This document shows positions 43,121 through 52,727 of a stretch of 64,000 nucleotides of DNA, piece by piece. The translations under genes were made by a program, and so were the position numbers. Origin of the DNA: JAFAGX01 sp035623335 (lineage in GTDB: Bacteria > Acidobacteriota > Terriglobia > Terriglobales > Acidobacteriaceae); assembly GCA_035623335.1 (NCBI GenBank), contig DASPTQ010000057.1:1-64000 (forward strand), given 5' to 3'. Numbering within the stretch: position 1 is the first letter of the stretch; the number at the start of each line of letters is the position of its first letter. Below the pieces are notes generated by a model. It worked only from the letters and a program-made list of their open reading frames with translations. It was not told the origin of the DNA and searched no databases.

Positions 43121-44356
43121 CTAGATCGGTTCGCTGCGCTTGCGCAGGAACGCTGGCAGGTCAAGATCGCCCGTGTCCAGCTTGGCGATCATGGCATGGC
43201 GCATGACATCGAGCTCCGAGGTCACGGACTCAGTCCTGCTCTCGGTTTGCACCGATTCCATCACCATGGGCGGTGGAGGAGGAAGTGGATCGGATTCGGG
43301 TTCAGATTCAGTTTCGGGTTCGAACGTGGAAAAATCCTCCGCCTGGAATACGGTGTGCTCCATGCGGCGGCGGCGGACGTCGGAGTCCTTGAAGCCGGTG
43401 GCGATCACCGTAATCTTCACGGCGTCTTTCATCTTATCCTCCATGACGGCGCCAAAGATGATGTTGGCGTCCTCGTGGGCAGCAGTCTGGATGATGGTGC
43501 AAGCCTCTTGCACCTCGGCCAGTTTGAGCGATGCCGAGCCGGTAATGTTGATGAGAATGCCGCGAGCTCCGTCAATCGCTCCCGCCTCGAGCAACGGCGA
43601 CGCGATGGCCTTCTGTGCGGCTTCGGTGGCACGGCGCGCGCCGTTGGCGGTCGCCGTCCCCATCACCGCATAGCCCATACCCGCCATAATCGCTTTTACA
43701 TCGGCGAAGTCTCGGTTGATGATGCCGGGAATCGTAATGATGTCCGAGATACCTTGCACGCCTTGGCGCAAGATGTCGTCGGCCACGCGGAAGGATTCGA
43801 AGAAGCCTGCATCCTGGGCGACCCCCAAAAGCTTTTCGTTGGGGATTACGATGGTGGTGTCGACCGACTCCATCAGCTCGGCGATGCCACGATCCGCCTG
43901 CATCATGCGCCGCTTGCCTTCAAAGGCAAACGGCTTGGTCACCACGGCAACCGTGAGCGCACCCAATTCGCTGGCCAGGGATGCGATGATCGGAGCCGCG
44001 CCGGTGCCGGTCCCGCCGCCCAGTCCGGCGGTAACGAACAGCATATCGGCACCCTCGAGCGCTTCGATAATTTTGTCGGAGTCTTCAAGCGCGGCCTTGC
44101 GTCCAACCTCAGGATTGGCGCCGGCGCCCAAGCCGTTGGTTAACTTGACACCCAACTGGAGCTTCATGGGCGCCCGCGACATGCGCAGGGCCTGAAGGTC
44201 CGTATTGGCTACGATGAACTCGATACCCTCCATACCGGAGTCGATCATGCGGTTTACGGCGTTACCGCCGCCTCCACCCACACCGATGACTTTGATTCTG
44301 GCGTCGTTGCGGGCCTCTTCGTTGAAACAGATGCGAATGTCATCTTCTTTTTTCAT
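43121..44356 (-). CDS. ftsZ: Cell division protein FtsZ
   Basis: A 411-residue tubulin-like GTPase that forms the Z ring. GGGGGNAVNRM is near the start, and the GTP-binding signature GGGTGTGAAPI (about 105-115) follows in order. The T7 loop (NRDFADVKAIM) completes the GTPase, and a linker rich in Glu/Ser/Pro follows (SEPESDPLPPPPP). The C-terminal peptide DLDLPAFLRKR is the usual docking tail for FtsA and other partners. The ATG at 44356 is chosen for GAGG five bases upstream; the frame extends to 44422. It is the last gene of the division cluster, 109 bases after ftsA. Confidence 0.97.
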   Translation of the reverse strand: MKKEDDIRICFNEEARNDARIKVIGVGGGGGNAVNRMIDSGMEGIEFIVANTDLQALRMSRAPMKLQLGVKLTNGLGAGANPEVGRKAALEDSDKIIEALEGADMLFVTAGLGGGTGTGAAPIIASLASELGALTVAVVTKPFAFEGKRRMMQADRGIAELMESVDTTIVIPNEKLLGVAQDAGFFESFRVADDILRQGVQGISDIITIPGIINRDFADVKAIMAGMGYAVMGTATANGARRATEAAQKAIASPLLEAGAIDGARGILINITGSASLKLAEVQEACTIIQTAAHEDANIIFGAVMEDKMKDAVKITVIATGFKDSDVRRRRMEHTVFQAEDFSTFEPETESEPESDPLPPPPPMVMESVQTESRTESVTSELDVMRHAMIAKLDTGDLDLPAFLRKRSEPI

Positions 44357-44409
44357 ATTCACCTCAGTGTCGAGCGTCTTAGCACGGAACAGTCGGCATC
44401 GCCCCGAAA

Positions 44410-44428
44410 GCGGTTGCGCCACAACCGC
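44410..44428 (-). promoter_or_regulatory. Hairpin in the ftsA-ftsZ gap
   Basis: On the - strand GCGGTTG (44428-44422) and CAACCGC (44416-44410) form a perfect 7-bp stem with a 5-base loop, followed by TTTC. It lies 37 bases past the ftsA stop. It could act as a weak terminator, attenuator or processing site that sets the ftsZ level relative to ftsA. Confidence 0.35.
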
Positions 44429-44465
44429 AAGCCGGCCGAACGTCCTCTGTTCGCTGCTAAACCGC

Positions 44466-45686
44466 CTAAGCTCCTCTCTTTGCGAACCATCCCAGCAAAC
44501 GCGAACTCCAGCGCGTGTCCTCGATGCCGCGGGCTATGCGCGAACGGTGCCCGTAAAAGACCATGCCCAGCACGGTGGCGTATTCGGGGTCCGCCAGGGT
44601 GGACGGCATCTTCGCCAGCGGAGTCGGCCACGACAATCGCACCGGACGGCGCAACACCGATTCCGCCACGTCCAGAATTCCACCGAGATGCGAGCCTCCC
44701 CCACTCAACACCACGCCACCCACGCAAACCTCGAGCATGCCGCTTTGCCGCAAGTTGTCGCGCACCATTTCGAACAGTTCACGGGCACGGGGCTCCAGGA
44801 TTTCGCCGACCATGCGCTGGGAAGCGAGCCGGGAGGGTCGATCCCCGACCGAGGGGACCTCGACTTGATGAGCCTCGGGAATCAAGGTCACGATCACGTT
44901 GCCGTACAACTTCTTGATTTTTTCCGCCTCCGCCACCGGCGTACACAGGCCAACGGATAAGTCGCTGGTGAAGTGGTCGCCGCCGATGGGAAGGACCGCG
45001 CTATGAATCACCGCACCTTGCTGGAACACAATCAGGCTGGTCGAACCGGCGCCCAGGTCGATTAAGCAAACTCCCAGTTCGCGCTCGTCGTGGCGCAGAA
45101 TCGAGTCCGCACAGGCCAGAGGCTCAAACACCGTATCGTCGACATGGACTCCGGCACGGTTTACGGCGGTGATCACGTTTTGCGTGGCGGTCGAGGCCGC
45201 CGTCACCATGTGCACACGAACTTCCAGACGCATCGCCAGCATGCCCAGCGGATCGTGCACCCCGGATTGCTCGTCAAGAATGAACTCCTGCGGCAAAAGG
45301 TGCAGGATCTCGCGGTCGGCGGGCAAAGGAATGGCTCTCGCCTTGTCCACCGCAGAACGAATTTCCTCCCGGGCAATTTCACGGGCACGCGTCCCAAAGT
45401 TGATTCCGCCATGAGTATTTACGCCGCGGATGTGCGCTCCCGACACACCCAAGAGTGCCCGCTCGATCGGTGCTCCGCATGCATCCTCGGCCTGCTCCAC
45501 CGCCTTTTGGATCGAAGTCACCGCCTTGTCGAGCTCGACAATAATCCCCTTCCGAAAGCCCTGAGAATCGGCCACGCCGTGGCCCCGGTAGCGAAGACCA
45601 CTATCGGCAATCTCGGCCACCAGCACGCGAGTCTTCGCGCTGCCCACATCGATGGCGGTGATGAAATGTCGATATTGGCTGCCCAT
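44466..45686 (-). CDS. ftsA: Cell division protein FtsA
   Basis: A 406-residue actin-like protein that ties FtsZ to the membrane. The phosphate-1 motif is ITAIDVGSAKTRVLVAEI near the start. SHA-domain sequence KAVEQAEDACGAPIERALLG follows, and the ATPase motifs CLIDLGAGSTSLIVF and GGVVLSGGGSHLGGI come later. The C-terminal end (SSRLLGWFAKRGA) is a short amphipathic helix for membrane binding. The ATG at 45686 is preceded by AGGA; the longer frame (to 45860) lies inside ftsQ. Its start is 10 bases from the ftsQ stop. Confidence 0.95.
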   Translation of the reverse strand: MGSQYRHFITAIDVGSAKTRVLVAEIADSGLRYRGHGVADSQGFRKGIIVELDKAVTSIQKAVEQAEDACGAPIERALLGVSGAHIRGVNTHGGINFGTRAREIAREEIRSAVDKARAIPLPADREILHLLPQEFILDEQSGVHDPLGMLAMRLEVRVHMVTAASTATQNVITAVNRAGVHVDDTVFEPLACADSILRHDERELGVCLIDLGAGSTSLIVFQQGAVIHSAVLPIGGDHFTSDLSVGLCTPVAEAEKIKKLYGNVIVTLIPEAHQVEVPSVGDRPSRLASQRMVGEILEPRARELFEMVRDNLRQSGMLEVCVGGVVLSGGGSHLGGILDVAESVLRRPVRLSWPTPLAKMPSTLADPEYATVLGMVFYGHRSRIARGIEDTRWSSRLLGWFAKRGA

Positions 45687-45696
45687 CCTTAAATTC

Positions 45697-46950
45697 CTAT
45701 GCCTGTCCTTTGGGAATAGCCGGACTCGGTTTTGCCGGTTTTGTCGTAGCACCCCCGGCGGGAACGCTTGGCGTCGTTTTTTCCGTCGCCGATCCTTGGT
45801 CGGACGGTTGCTTTGTCGCGGTCGAGGGAGCCTGGGCGGAGCCGACGCTGCGCGGCGCACTCGCTTTACCCAGCGCGGCAGATCGTCCCGACTTTGGCCC
45901 TTTCTTGCTCACAGGCCGGATGGCCTTGGCGGACTCGCGATTCACCAACGTGGCGGGACGGACTCCGGCGGCCAAGGCCGCCCGCACTTGAGACGCTGAA
46001 AGTGGCGGCTGTTTCGGCGGCGCTTCGAAGTCGGGGTTGACGACAATCTGGTGCTCGTAGCGCAAGTCGACCGAATCCAGACGCGCAAATTGTTGCCGCC
46101 ATTGCTGAACATGACTGATGTAGATTTTGAAGCGCTCGAGAAAATCGGAAGAACCTAAATGGACCAGAACCTCACCTCCGGAATCGTTAGCAAGAACTTT
46201 AATGTCCTCGGGATCCGAGAGGTCGACCTCGCTGATGTCCTGAGAGTAATGGGCTCCGCCCGCATCCAGTTCGGTCACCAGCTGGCGGTAGATCTTCATG
46301 CGCTCGGCGCGGGTCGACTGTGGTTCTTGAAGACTCATGCCCAGCACCACCGGAAAAGAAAATCGCTTGCGGTTATTGACCGGCAGATCCATCAGTACAC
46401 CGCTCGGATCGATCAGCGATATTTTGGATCCAACCCTGGCGAAGGCCGCGGGTTGGCGCTCATGAATGTCAATCCTCAGTCGATTGGGGACGAAGCGCAT
46501 GAGGCTGGCGGATTCCACCCAGGGAATCTGCTCTAGCTGCTTTTTTCGCTGTGCCAGGGGAACAAAAAAGATATTCCGGCCAATGTCCTCGCCCATGACT
46601 TCCATAACTTGCGATCGGGTCACGTTCGACAGACCGGTGATCTCGATGTCATCACTGGATTCCACGCGAAAGCGCCAGGAATGTTGGCCATATTGGTAGG
46701 CTGCGAGAGAGGCCATGCCCGCCACAAACAGTAAGCCCGCGGTGAGGGCAGCCCACGCCAGGTAAGCCACGGTTTTCTGGGGAATAGCAGCGCGACGGAC
46801 AGGGACACGCCTCTGGGCACGCAGGAAGGGAGATTCCTGCTCCGCATCCAAGTCAAGCAGCCGCGGATTGCGGATCTCGGTGCTCGCCGCTTCGCCCGAA
46901 GGAGGGGACAATTCCTCTTCGGAAATCGTGGACTCGGCCTTTCGGGCCAT
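45697..46950 (-). CDS. ftsQ: Cell division protein FtsQ with long C-terminal tail
   Basis: A 417-residue bitopic division protein. A cytoplasmic N-terminus with basic patches is followed by one membrane helix (AWAALTAGLLFVAGMASLAAY, here as two parts: AWAALTAGLL and FVAGMASLAAY). The POTRA domain follows (IEITGLSNVTRSQVMEVM, then RNIFFVPLAQRKKQLEQIPW and LRIDIHERQPAAF), then the beta domain ending near IVVNPDFEAPP. The final 110-120 residues are low-complexity (Ala/Pro/Ser/Lys), well beyond the usual length of about 270-280. The ATG at 46950 follows a TTG. It lies upstream of ftsA with a 10-base gap. Confidence 0.92.
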   Translation of the reverse strand: MARKAESTISEEELSPPSGEAASTEIRNPRLLDLDAEQESPFLRAQRRVPVRRAAIPQKTVAYLAWAALTAGLLFVAGMASLAAYQYGQHSWRFRVESSDDIEITGLSNVTRSQVMEVMGEDIGRNIFFVPLAQRKKQLEQIPWVESASLMRFVPNRLRIDIHERQPAAFARVGSKISLIDPSGVLMDLPVNNRKRFSFPVVLGMSLQEPQSTRAERMKIYRQLVTELDAGGAHYSQDISEVDLSDPEDIKVLANDSGGEVLVHLGSSDFLERFKIYISHVQQWRQQFARLDSVDLRYEHQIVVNPDFEAPPKQPPLSASQVRAALAAGVRPATLVNRESAKAIRPVSKKGPKSGRSAALGKASAPRSVGSAQAPSTATKQPSDQGSATEKTTPSVPAGGATTKPAKPSPAIPKGQA

Positions 46951-47156
46951 CAAACCAGGTCAATTGTCGCGAAGCGAATCGCAGGAGCCAACTTACTATA
47001 GCTGCTTTTGGCAAGTTGAGATAGACAAAACTTGGTGCGTGTTGCACAAATCTCTTGCGCCGCGGAGGACAGGCAGCGCCAAGGTGAAAGGTCACGCCCG
47101 TGCAGACGATGCGATTGAGCACCAGGCTTACCGGTGGGCAACTCGGAGATGTGGCC

Positions 47157-47513
47157 TTAGATTCTGCCGTCGCTCGGAACAGGGGGCTCGGGAATTACGA
47201 TTCTCACATTTTGCCGCGGACAGGTCCCACGAACCCGCCCCGCTTCGATTTGCTCCATGGCCATGATGCGCGCCCGTTCGGCTTCAACAAGGGCGCAGGC
47301 CGCCCGCTGGTGGGCAAAGTTCGCCTGCAGGGAAGCAAGCCGGGCCTCAACTGGCGTGGTCAAAAGTTCCGAGGAGCCAAGACTGGGGGTTCTCTCGAGA
47401 ACCATGGCGATAGAGTCCCGCAAACAGCTCTGGTATTTCGCAGCAAAGTGATTGCCAAGCAGAACAGCCATTAGTCCGACCGCCATCCAGTACAACGCCC
47501 TCTCGGAAGCCAT
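47157..47513 (-). CDS. Small single-pass membrane protein between murC and ftsQ
   Basis: A 118-residue protein of unknown function. A short N-terminus (MASERA) is followed by one membrane helix (LYWMAVGLMAVLLGNHFAA, about 8-26), then an extended helical region (VEARLASLQANFAHQRAACA, LVEAERARIMAMEQ, about 54-90) with spacing that suits a coiled coil, and a Pro-rich end. The topology is that of FtsL or FtsB. GAGGAG seven bases before the ATG at 47513 is a strong ribosome site and rules out the longer frame to 47576. In many dcw clusters murB or ddl sits in this place; neither is here. Confidence 0.7.
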   Translation of the reverse strand: MASERALYWMAVGLMAVLLGNHFAAKYQSCLRDSIAMVLERTPSLGSSELLTTPVEARLASLQANFAHQRAACALVEAERARIMAMEQIEAGRVRGTCPRQNVRIVIPEPPVPSDGRI

Positions 47514-47626
47514 GTTCTTACTCCTCAATCGTCTATGAAGCTTAGACGCGGAGTCGAGCAATCCGTTATCCGACATTTCCGATTGTTATGTACGGACGGC
47601 CTGAGGTAAAGGTTCCCGCAGGAAGT

Positions 47627-49069
47627 CTACTTTGAGGATCCCGTAATCAAGCCGCTGAGCTCCGCGGCGGTTAGGGAGTTCCGCGCCCCCAACGTTTCTA
47701 GAATCATCGGTCCGAGATGCGACACGCTGCCGGCACCAAGCGTCAGAATCATATCGTTCTCCTGGGCTTGGGCGGCTACGGTCTCCGCAGCCTGCTGAAA
47801 AGAAGCCACGTATTTCACCTCGCGTTTGCCTGTTTCTTGAATGTGGCGAGCCAATCCCTCTCCCGAGACCCCCTCAATCGGCTTCTCGCTGGCCGCATAA
47901 ATGTCGAGGACGAGCAGAGTATCTGCCTGCTCGAAGGCGGTGGCGAATTCCTCGATCAGATCGCGCGTGCGAGTGTAGCGGTGAGGTTCGAACACCACGT
48001 GGATCCGCCGATATCCGCATTGGCGAGCGGCAGCTAAGGTCGCTCGGATCTCGGTGGGATGATGGCCGTAATCGTCGATCACGCTTACACCCGCCGCTTT
48101 GCCGCGCAACTGAAAGCGGCGATCCACGCCGCGGAAGGTCTCGAGCGCGGTGCGAATCTGCTCGAGGCTGATGTCCAGACCAAAGCCCACGGCGATCGCC
48201 GCCGTCGCATTCAGGACATTATGGACGCCAGGGACATGCAGACGAAATTCACCCAGGTCCCGTCCCTTGTAAGTGACCTCGAACCGGCTAATCGGCTGAT
48301 TGTTCTCGGCAATGGCGCCGCATTCGATCATCTTGATATGGAAATCCGAGCCCCGGCGGGTTCCGTAGGTGATGGTGCGGCGGCGAATCTGCGGCAGCAA
48401 GCGACGAAGATGGGGATCGTCGATGCACACCACCACTAAGCCATAGAAGGGCACCAGGTCCATGAAATCCAAAAAAGCGCGCTTTACATTCCGTAGATTG
48501 CGATAGCAATCCATGTGCTCCCGATCGATGTTGGTGACGATCGAGAGAACAGGGGAAAGCTTCAGAAAGGAGCGGTCGCTCTCATCGGCTTCGGCGACCA
48601 GGTACTGTGACTTGCCGAGCCGGGCATTGGATCCCATCGCATCGACGCGCCCCCCCACCACCACGGTCGGATCCAGCCCGCCACCCGCCAGCACGGCCGC
48701 CACCATGGATGTGGTCGTGGTCTTGCCGTGCATGCCCGCGACGGCAATGCCATACTTCAGGCGCATCAGTTCGGCCAGCATCTCAGCGCGCGGAATCACC
48801 GGGATGTGAAGCGCTCGCGCCTGCTCTACTTCGGGATTGTTGGAGGAGATGGCGGAACTGGTAACTATCACCTCGGCGCCGGTGATGTTGTCCGCCTTGT
48901 GGCCTTCGAAAACTTGCGCACCCATGGTGGCCAGGCGCTCGGTGATTCCACTGCTCTTAAGGTCGGAACCGGAAACTTTATAGCCGAGGTTCAGCAACAC
49001 CTCGGCAATACCACTCATGCCGATGCCGCCGATTCCCACGAAGTGCACACGCTGAATTTTGGCGAACAT
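47627..49069 (-). CDS. murC: UDP-N-acetylmuramate-L-alanine ligase MurC
   Basis: A 480-residue Mur ligase that adds L-alanine to UDP-MurNAc in the cytoplasm. HFVGIGGIGMSGIAEVLLN (about 9-27) is the UDP-binding start and GMHGKTTTTSMVAA (about 112-125) the ATP P-loop. EADESDRSFL and NIDREHMD carry Mg2+ ligands, and DDYGHHPTEIRATL lies in the C-terminal domain. It starts with an ATG and is 51 bases upstream of the stop-proximal membrane-protein frame. It is separated from murG by an inserted block of three genes. Confidence 0.96.
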   Translation of the reverse strand: MFAKIQRVHFVGIGGIGMSGIAEVLLNLGYKVSGSDLKSSGITERLATMGAQVFEGHKADNITGAEVIVTSSAISSNNPEVEQARALHIPVIPRAEMLAELMRLKYGIAVAGMHGKTTTTSMVAAVLAGGGLDPTVVVGGRVDAMGSNARLGKSQYLVAEADESDRSFLKLSPVLSIVTNIDREHMDCYRNLRNVKRAFLDFMDLVPFYGLVVVCIDDPHLRRLLPQIRRRTITYGTRRGSDFHIKMIECGAIAENNQPISRFEVTYKGRDLGEFRLHVPGVHNVLNATAAIAVGFGLDISLEQIRTALETFRGVDRRFQLRGKAAGVSVIDDYGHHPTEIRATLAAARQCGYRRIHVVFEPHRYTRTRDLIEEFATAFEQADTLLVLDIYAASEKPIEGVSGEGLARHIQETGKREVKYVASFQQAAETVAAQAQENDMILTLGAGSVSHLGPMILETLGARNSLTAAELSGLITGSSK

Positions 49070-49506
49070 AAAGCCTCAGGGTAGATTCTGCCCTCTCGGG
49101 AGTTTGCGCAGCCCACAAAAAACAGCACCGCCGGTCGCGTGGCTCCCAAGGACGGGGAAATTCCGCCGCCGTACTTCAGTACCTGTTCGAGGGGCAGGAG
49201 ACCTTAGGCAAATGCTCGGTCGGCTTCGAGGTGCATCGATCCCATCTCAGCAACTCAACGTTCACAATATTTCAATAGGTTGAGTCCAAGGGAGATTACA
49301 CCCGTCGCCCCATAGCGGGATAACCCCCTTGATTTCTCGAACACTACACGATTGTCCTTTCGTTGATCGTTGTGCAGGGATGGGTCTTCAACCGATACTC
49401 GTTTCTCTGCGGCGAGAAGAATTATCACCCGACCGTCGAAACGAAGCAACGATAAACCTAGCTGCCGAAATATCGCGGGTTCGGGCGGCTGGGTGGAAAT
49501 CCTCAG
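49070..49506 (-). other. Non-coding stretch upstream of murC
   Basis: About 440 bases between the GlcG-like gene and murC. Small frames on both strands have no family sequence. The stretch must hold the murC promoter, since the insertion cuts murC off from the upstream dcw genes, but I cannot point to a convincing -35/-10 pair. Nothing else is visible. Confidence 0.35.
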
Positions 49507-50025
49507 CTACTTTAGTTCCTGCGCAGCCACCGTGGCACACTGCGCGTCATTTTCGCTCAGATCGCCGGAGACGCCAATCGCACCGACAATTCTGCCAGCG
49601 GAAATCAGGGGCACGCCACCTTCGACCGGTAGGGCGCCGTCGAGCGAAAGAAGTCGCATAGCGACCCCTCCTTTCGCCAGCGCGTCCTGAAAAGCTTTCG
49701 TCGGACGCTTGTAGATGGCGGCGGAACGAGCCTTCTCGATGGCGACCTTCGAGCTGGCCACCTGGGAATTGTCGGTGCGCTCGTAGTAGACCAGATTGCC
49801 CGCAGGGTCGACGACGGCTACCGTCATCAGCCAGTGATTTCGCATGGCTTCGGCCTGCGCGGCCGACGCCACCTTTTTCGCCGCCTCCAGGGTGATCGGT
49901 GGGCCATAGGGCGTGAGATACAAACTCGGGGGCTGAGCCGCCGGTGTTGCGCTCTGCGCGCGGCATAAACCTGATATGGCAAAGCTCACTACGACGAGCA
50001 ACTTGACAAGACTTTTTCGTGCCAT
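49507..50025 (-). CDS. Secreted GlcG/HbpS-like protein
   Basis: A 172-residue protein of the GlcG/HbpS (DUF336) fold with a signal peptide (LVKLLVVVSFAISGLCRAQS, part of residues 1-25). PITLEAAKKVASAAQAEAMR starts the domain; VAVVDPAGNLVYYERTD, EKARSAAIYKRPTKAF and ISAGRIVGAIGVSG are typical. Members bind heme or other small ligands (HbpS) or accompany glycolate oxidation (GlcG). Export and solitary position point to a periplasmic binding role. AGGAG eight bases upstream supports the ATG at 50025. Confidence 0.85.
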   Translation of the reverse strand: MARKSLVKLLVVVSFAISGLCRAQSATPAAQPPSLYLTPYGPPITLEAAKKVASAAQAEAMRNHWLMTVAVVDPAGNLVYYERTDNSQVASSKVAIEKARSAAIYKRPTKAFQDALAKGGVAMRLLSLDGALPVEGGVPLISAGRIVGAIGVSGDLSENDAQCATVAAQELK

Positions 50026-50300
50026 CTGCTTATCTCCTGTCGCTTTAGGAATGGGATTTCCCATCCGAAGCCAGCCAGCCGTAGTCCGACAACCATGCAC
50101 GCTTGCCCAACGGTTGAAAACGAAAATCGGGTACGCCAGCCGCCGAAGATGGTATCGACCTCAGACGGAATATGATATTCGCTTCCAATGTGGTCGATTG
50201 TGGTTGCCGCGCGCGACCTTGGGTACTCGATGGTGGAGGAAGTGGTTGTGGAGCTCGGATTACTTGAGAATGGCCGGGAACAAGGCTGTCATTGTCTTCG

Positions 50301-52727
50301 TCATTCTTCTCGCAATAATTCTGCCGGATCGATGGCTAGAGCGCGCTGTGCCGGAGCCCACGTTGCCACCAGGCCCAGGAGCGCCATCGTGATCATGACT
50401 CCCGCCAACACCAGCGGATCACGCGGCGTGGCCTCGTACACGATCTGCGCCAACAATTGACTGGCCATCGTGCCTAGCAGCAGGCCGGAGGCGGAACCGA
50501 AAAGCAGCAGAACCAGGGGACGGCCCAGCGCCGAGCGCATGAGTTGGACCGCCTGGGCTCCCAAGGCAACGCGGATACCAAACTCCTTGATCCGCTTCGA
50601 AACTGCATACATCGCCATGCCAAAGACCCCCGTCACGGCCAGCATCGCTGCCAGCAGACCCATCACTCCGAGGCTGACCGTCGCTACGCGCGCCGGAAAC
50701 AAGACGAGTGCCAGCGCATCCGGCCAGCTATGGAAAGCAAACGGCAAGCTCGGATCTATCGGCGCGAGGACACGGCTGAGCTCAGGGACGATTTCTCCCG
50801 GCGACAAGTGCGACCGGACCACCAAAGTCATGTCGCTGTCGGCATTTTGCGCAAGAGGGAAGAACATCGCTGCCCAGGGCGATTCGGTAAGCGAATCATA
50901 CTTCCCGTCTTCGACGACACCGACAATCTCAATAGGGACCTTGTCCGCCTGCGTAAAACGGAGCCCCAGTGCGGAAGTGCTCCCCGACAGTTCGCGGGCA
51001 AATGTCTGGTTTACGATCGCGACCGGCGGCGCCTTGTCGTCGTCGTGCCGGGTGAAATCGCGTCCCCTCAGCAACCGAGTCCCGGCGGCCTCCAGGTACC
51101 CGGGTGAAATGGAGAAATATTTGGCACGAAAGGCACTGTTCGAAGGCCGGGTATCGGTTGTACCCTGCCGGTACACCAGCGTACTGCTTCCTCCGCTCCC
51201 GAGCGGCACTTCATCGATGGTCCCGACAGCCGTAACCCCCGGAATGCCGGCGACCTCCTGGAGTATGCGCTCTTGAATCGGCAGGGATGAAGTGTCGGAA
51301 TGTCCCCCCATATGCATATCGGTCTGGGCCAGGACTACACCGTGCGGTCGGAAGCCGAGCGGTGCATGGAGCGAGCGTTGCATTCCGCGCACGGCTACGA
51401 AGGAGGATGTCAACAACAAAGTGCAAAGCGCAACCTGTATGCCCAGGAGAAGATCACGAAAGGTGAAGCGACGAAAAACGATCGGGGCAGCCGCACCGCT
51501 CTTCATAATCTGGGCCGAATTGGTCGCCCACACCTGCCGCATTGGAACCAAGCCACATACCATTCCACTTCCCACGGACAAAAGCAGCGCCACCAGGTAG
51601 ACCTTGGTATCGGAGCTCACGGTGACGTGGACCGGGAATTCCGGGAACGGCTGCCATTCGGTCAACGCCTTCAGCAAGCTGCGGGAATAAACGGTTCCGA
51701 GCGCGCCACCAATTCCAGAGATGACCAGGGCCTCAACCAGGAGCTGCCGGACGAGATGCCATCGGCTGGACCCCACTGCAAGCCGGATCGCCAATTCGCG
51801 GCCGCGGTCGGCCGTTCGGGCGGCAAACAGGCTTGCCAGATTAGCGCAGGCCGCCAGCAGCACGAGGAAGGCTAACAGCATGATGCCGGCCAAGAACGAC
51901 CGCACCGGGTCGCCGAGGAAGTCGCCCATCAATCCAGGTTGTACCAGCCTCGCGCTCAACCCATCGTCGGTCTCGGGATGCTCCCGTGCCAGTTCGCGTG
52001 CGATGGAGTTGAGATCATCTCCGGCTTGCTCGGGGGTGACGCCCGGCTTAAGCCTCCCCAGAATCCAGAGGTTGTGACTTCCGCGATTCGAGAGAAAGTC
52101 CGTGTTCTCGTAGTCCTGGCCATTGACGATCGGCATCCAGAAATCCGGCCATAGGAACCGGTCGGTTCCATGAAAGCCACCGGGGGCAACCCCCATTATC
52201 GTGAACGGGTGCCGGTTGATATCGACTGTGGTCCCAACGATGCGAGGATCCGCATCAAAATGGCTGCGCCAAAAGTCATGGCTCAGAACGACAAAGGGAG
52301 CTGAGTTTGGTCCATGTTCGTCGCTGGAGTGAAAGAACCGGCCATGGGCAGGCTCGACTCCCAGCGTGTCAAAGTAATTGCCCGAGACTTTGTAGTACCA
52401 GCATTTGTAGGTGGCGTTTCCTGTGCTTAGGCCCGCGATATCTATCCTGTACGCCGCCATATCGCTGAAGCTTCGATTCCTGCTCTGAAAATCGAGGTAG
52501 TCGGGATAGGATTGATCGTCGTACCCTTGTTCTCCGTGCACGACGTTATAAAGGCCAGTAGGTTGGGGCACGTCGAGAGGTCTCAGAAGCAGCGCATTCA
52601 GCACACCAAACACAACCACGTTCGCGCTAATTCCCAGGGCTAGCGTGCCCACGGCGGTGGTCGTGAATGTCCACGACTTCGACAATTGGCGCAGCGCAAA
52701 ACGCAGGTCTTGAATCAGCCCTGTCAT
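50301..52727 (-). CDS. ADOP-type ABC transporter permease (MacB/FtsX-like)
   Basis: An 808-residue permease with the Acidobacteria duplicated orphan permease layout: an N-terminal MacB core domain (membrane helix, then a large periplasmic part), two FtsX-type helix bundles (about 270-400 and 680-800), and a second periplasmic domain between. LRFALRQLSKSWTFTTTAVG is the typical start, and EFGIRVALGAQAVQLMRSAL and RALAIDPAELLREE typical ends. No ATPase gene adjoins. Such permeases are thought to serve peptide, lipid or drug export with a separately encoded ATPase. It lies within the insertion that splits the dcw cluster. Confidence 0.9.
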   Translation of the reverse strand: MTGLIQDLRFALRQLSKSWTFTTTAVGTLALGISANVVVFGVLNALLLRPLDVPQPTGLYNVVHGEQGYDDQSYPDYLDFQSRNRSFSDMAAYRIDIAGLSTGNATYKCWYYKVSGNYFDTLGVEPAHGRFFHSSDEHGPNSAPFVVLSHDFWRSHFDADPRIVGTTVDINRHPFTIMGVAPGGFHGTDRFLWPDFWMPIVNGQDYENTDFLSNRGSHNLWILGRLKPGVTPEQAGDDLNSIARELAREHPETDDGLSARLVQPGLMGDFLGDPVRSFLAGIMLLAFLVLLAACANLASLFAARTADRGRELAIRLAVGSSRWHLVRQLLVEALVISGIGGALGTVYSRSLLKALTEWQPFPEFPVHVTVSSDTKVYLVALLLSVGSGMVCGLVPMRQVWATNSAQIMKSGAAAPIVFRRFTFRDLLLGIQVALCTLLLTSSFVAVRGMQRSLHAPLGFRPHGVVLAQTDMHMGGHSDTSSLPIQERILQEVAGIPGVTAVGTIDEVPLGSGGSSTLVYRQGTTDTRPSNSAFRAKYFSISPGYLEAAGTRLLRGRDFTRHDDDKAPPVAIVNQTFARELSGSTSALGLRFTQADKVPIEIVGVVEDGKYDSLTESPWAAMFFPLAQNADSDMTLVVRSHLSPGEIVPELSRVLAPIDPSLPFAFHSWPDALALVLFPARVATVSLGVMGLLAAMLAVTGVFGMAMYAVSKRIKEFGIRVALGAQAVQLMRSALGRPLVLLLFGSASGLLLGTMASQLLAQIVYEATPRDPLVLAGVMITMALLGLVATWAPAQRALAIDPAELLREE

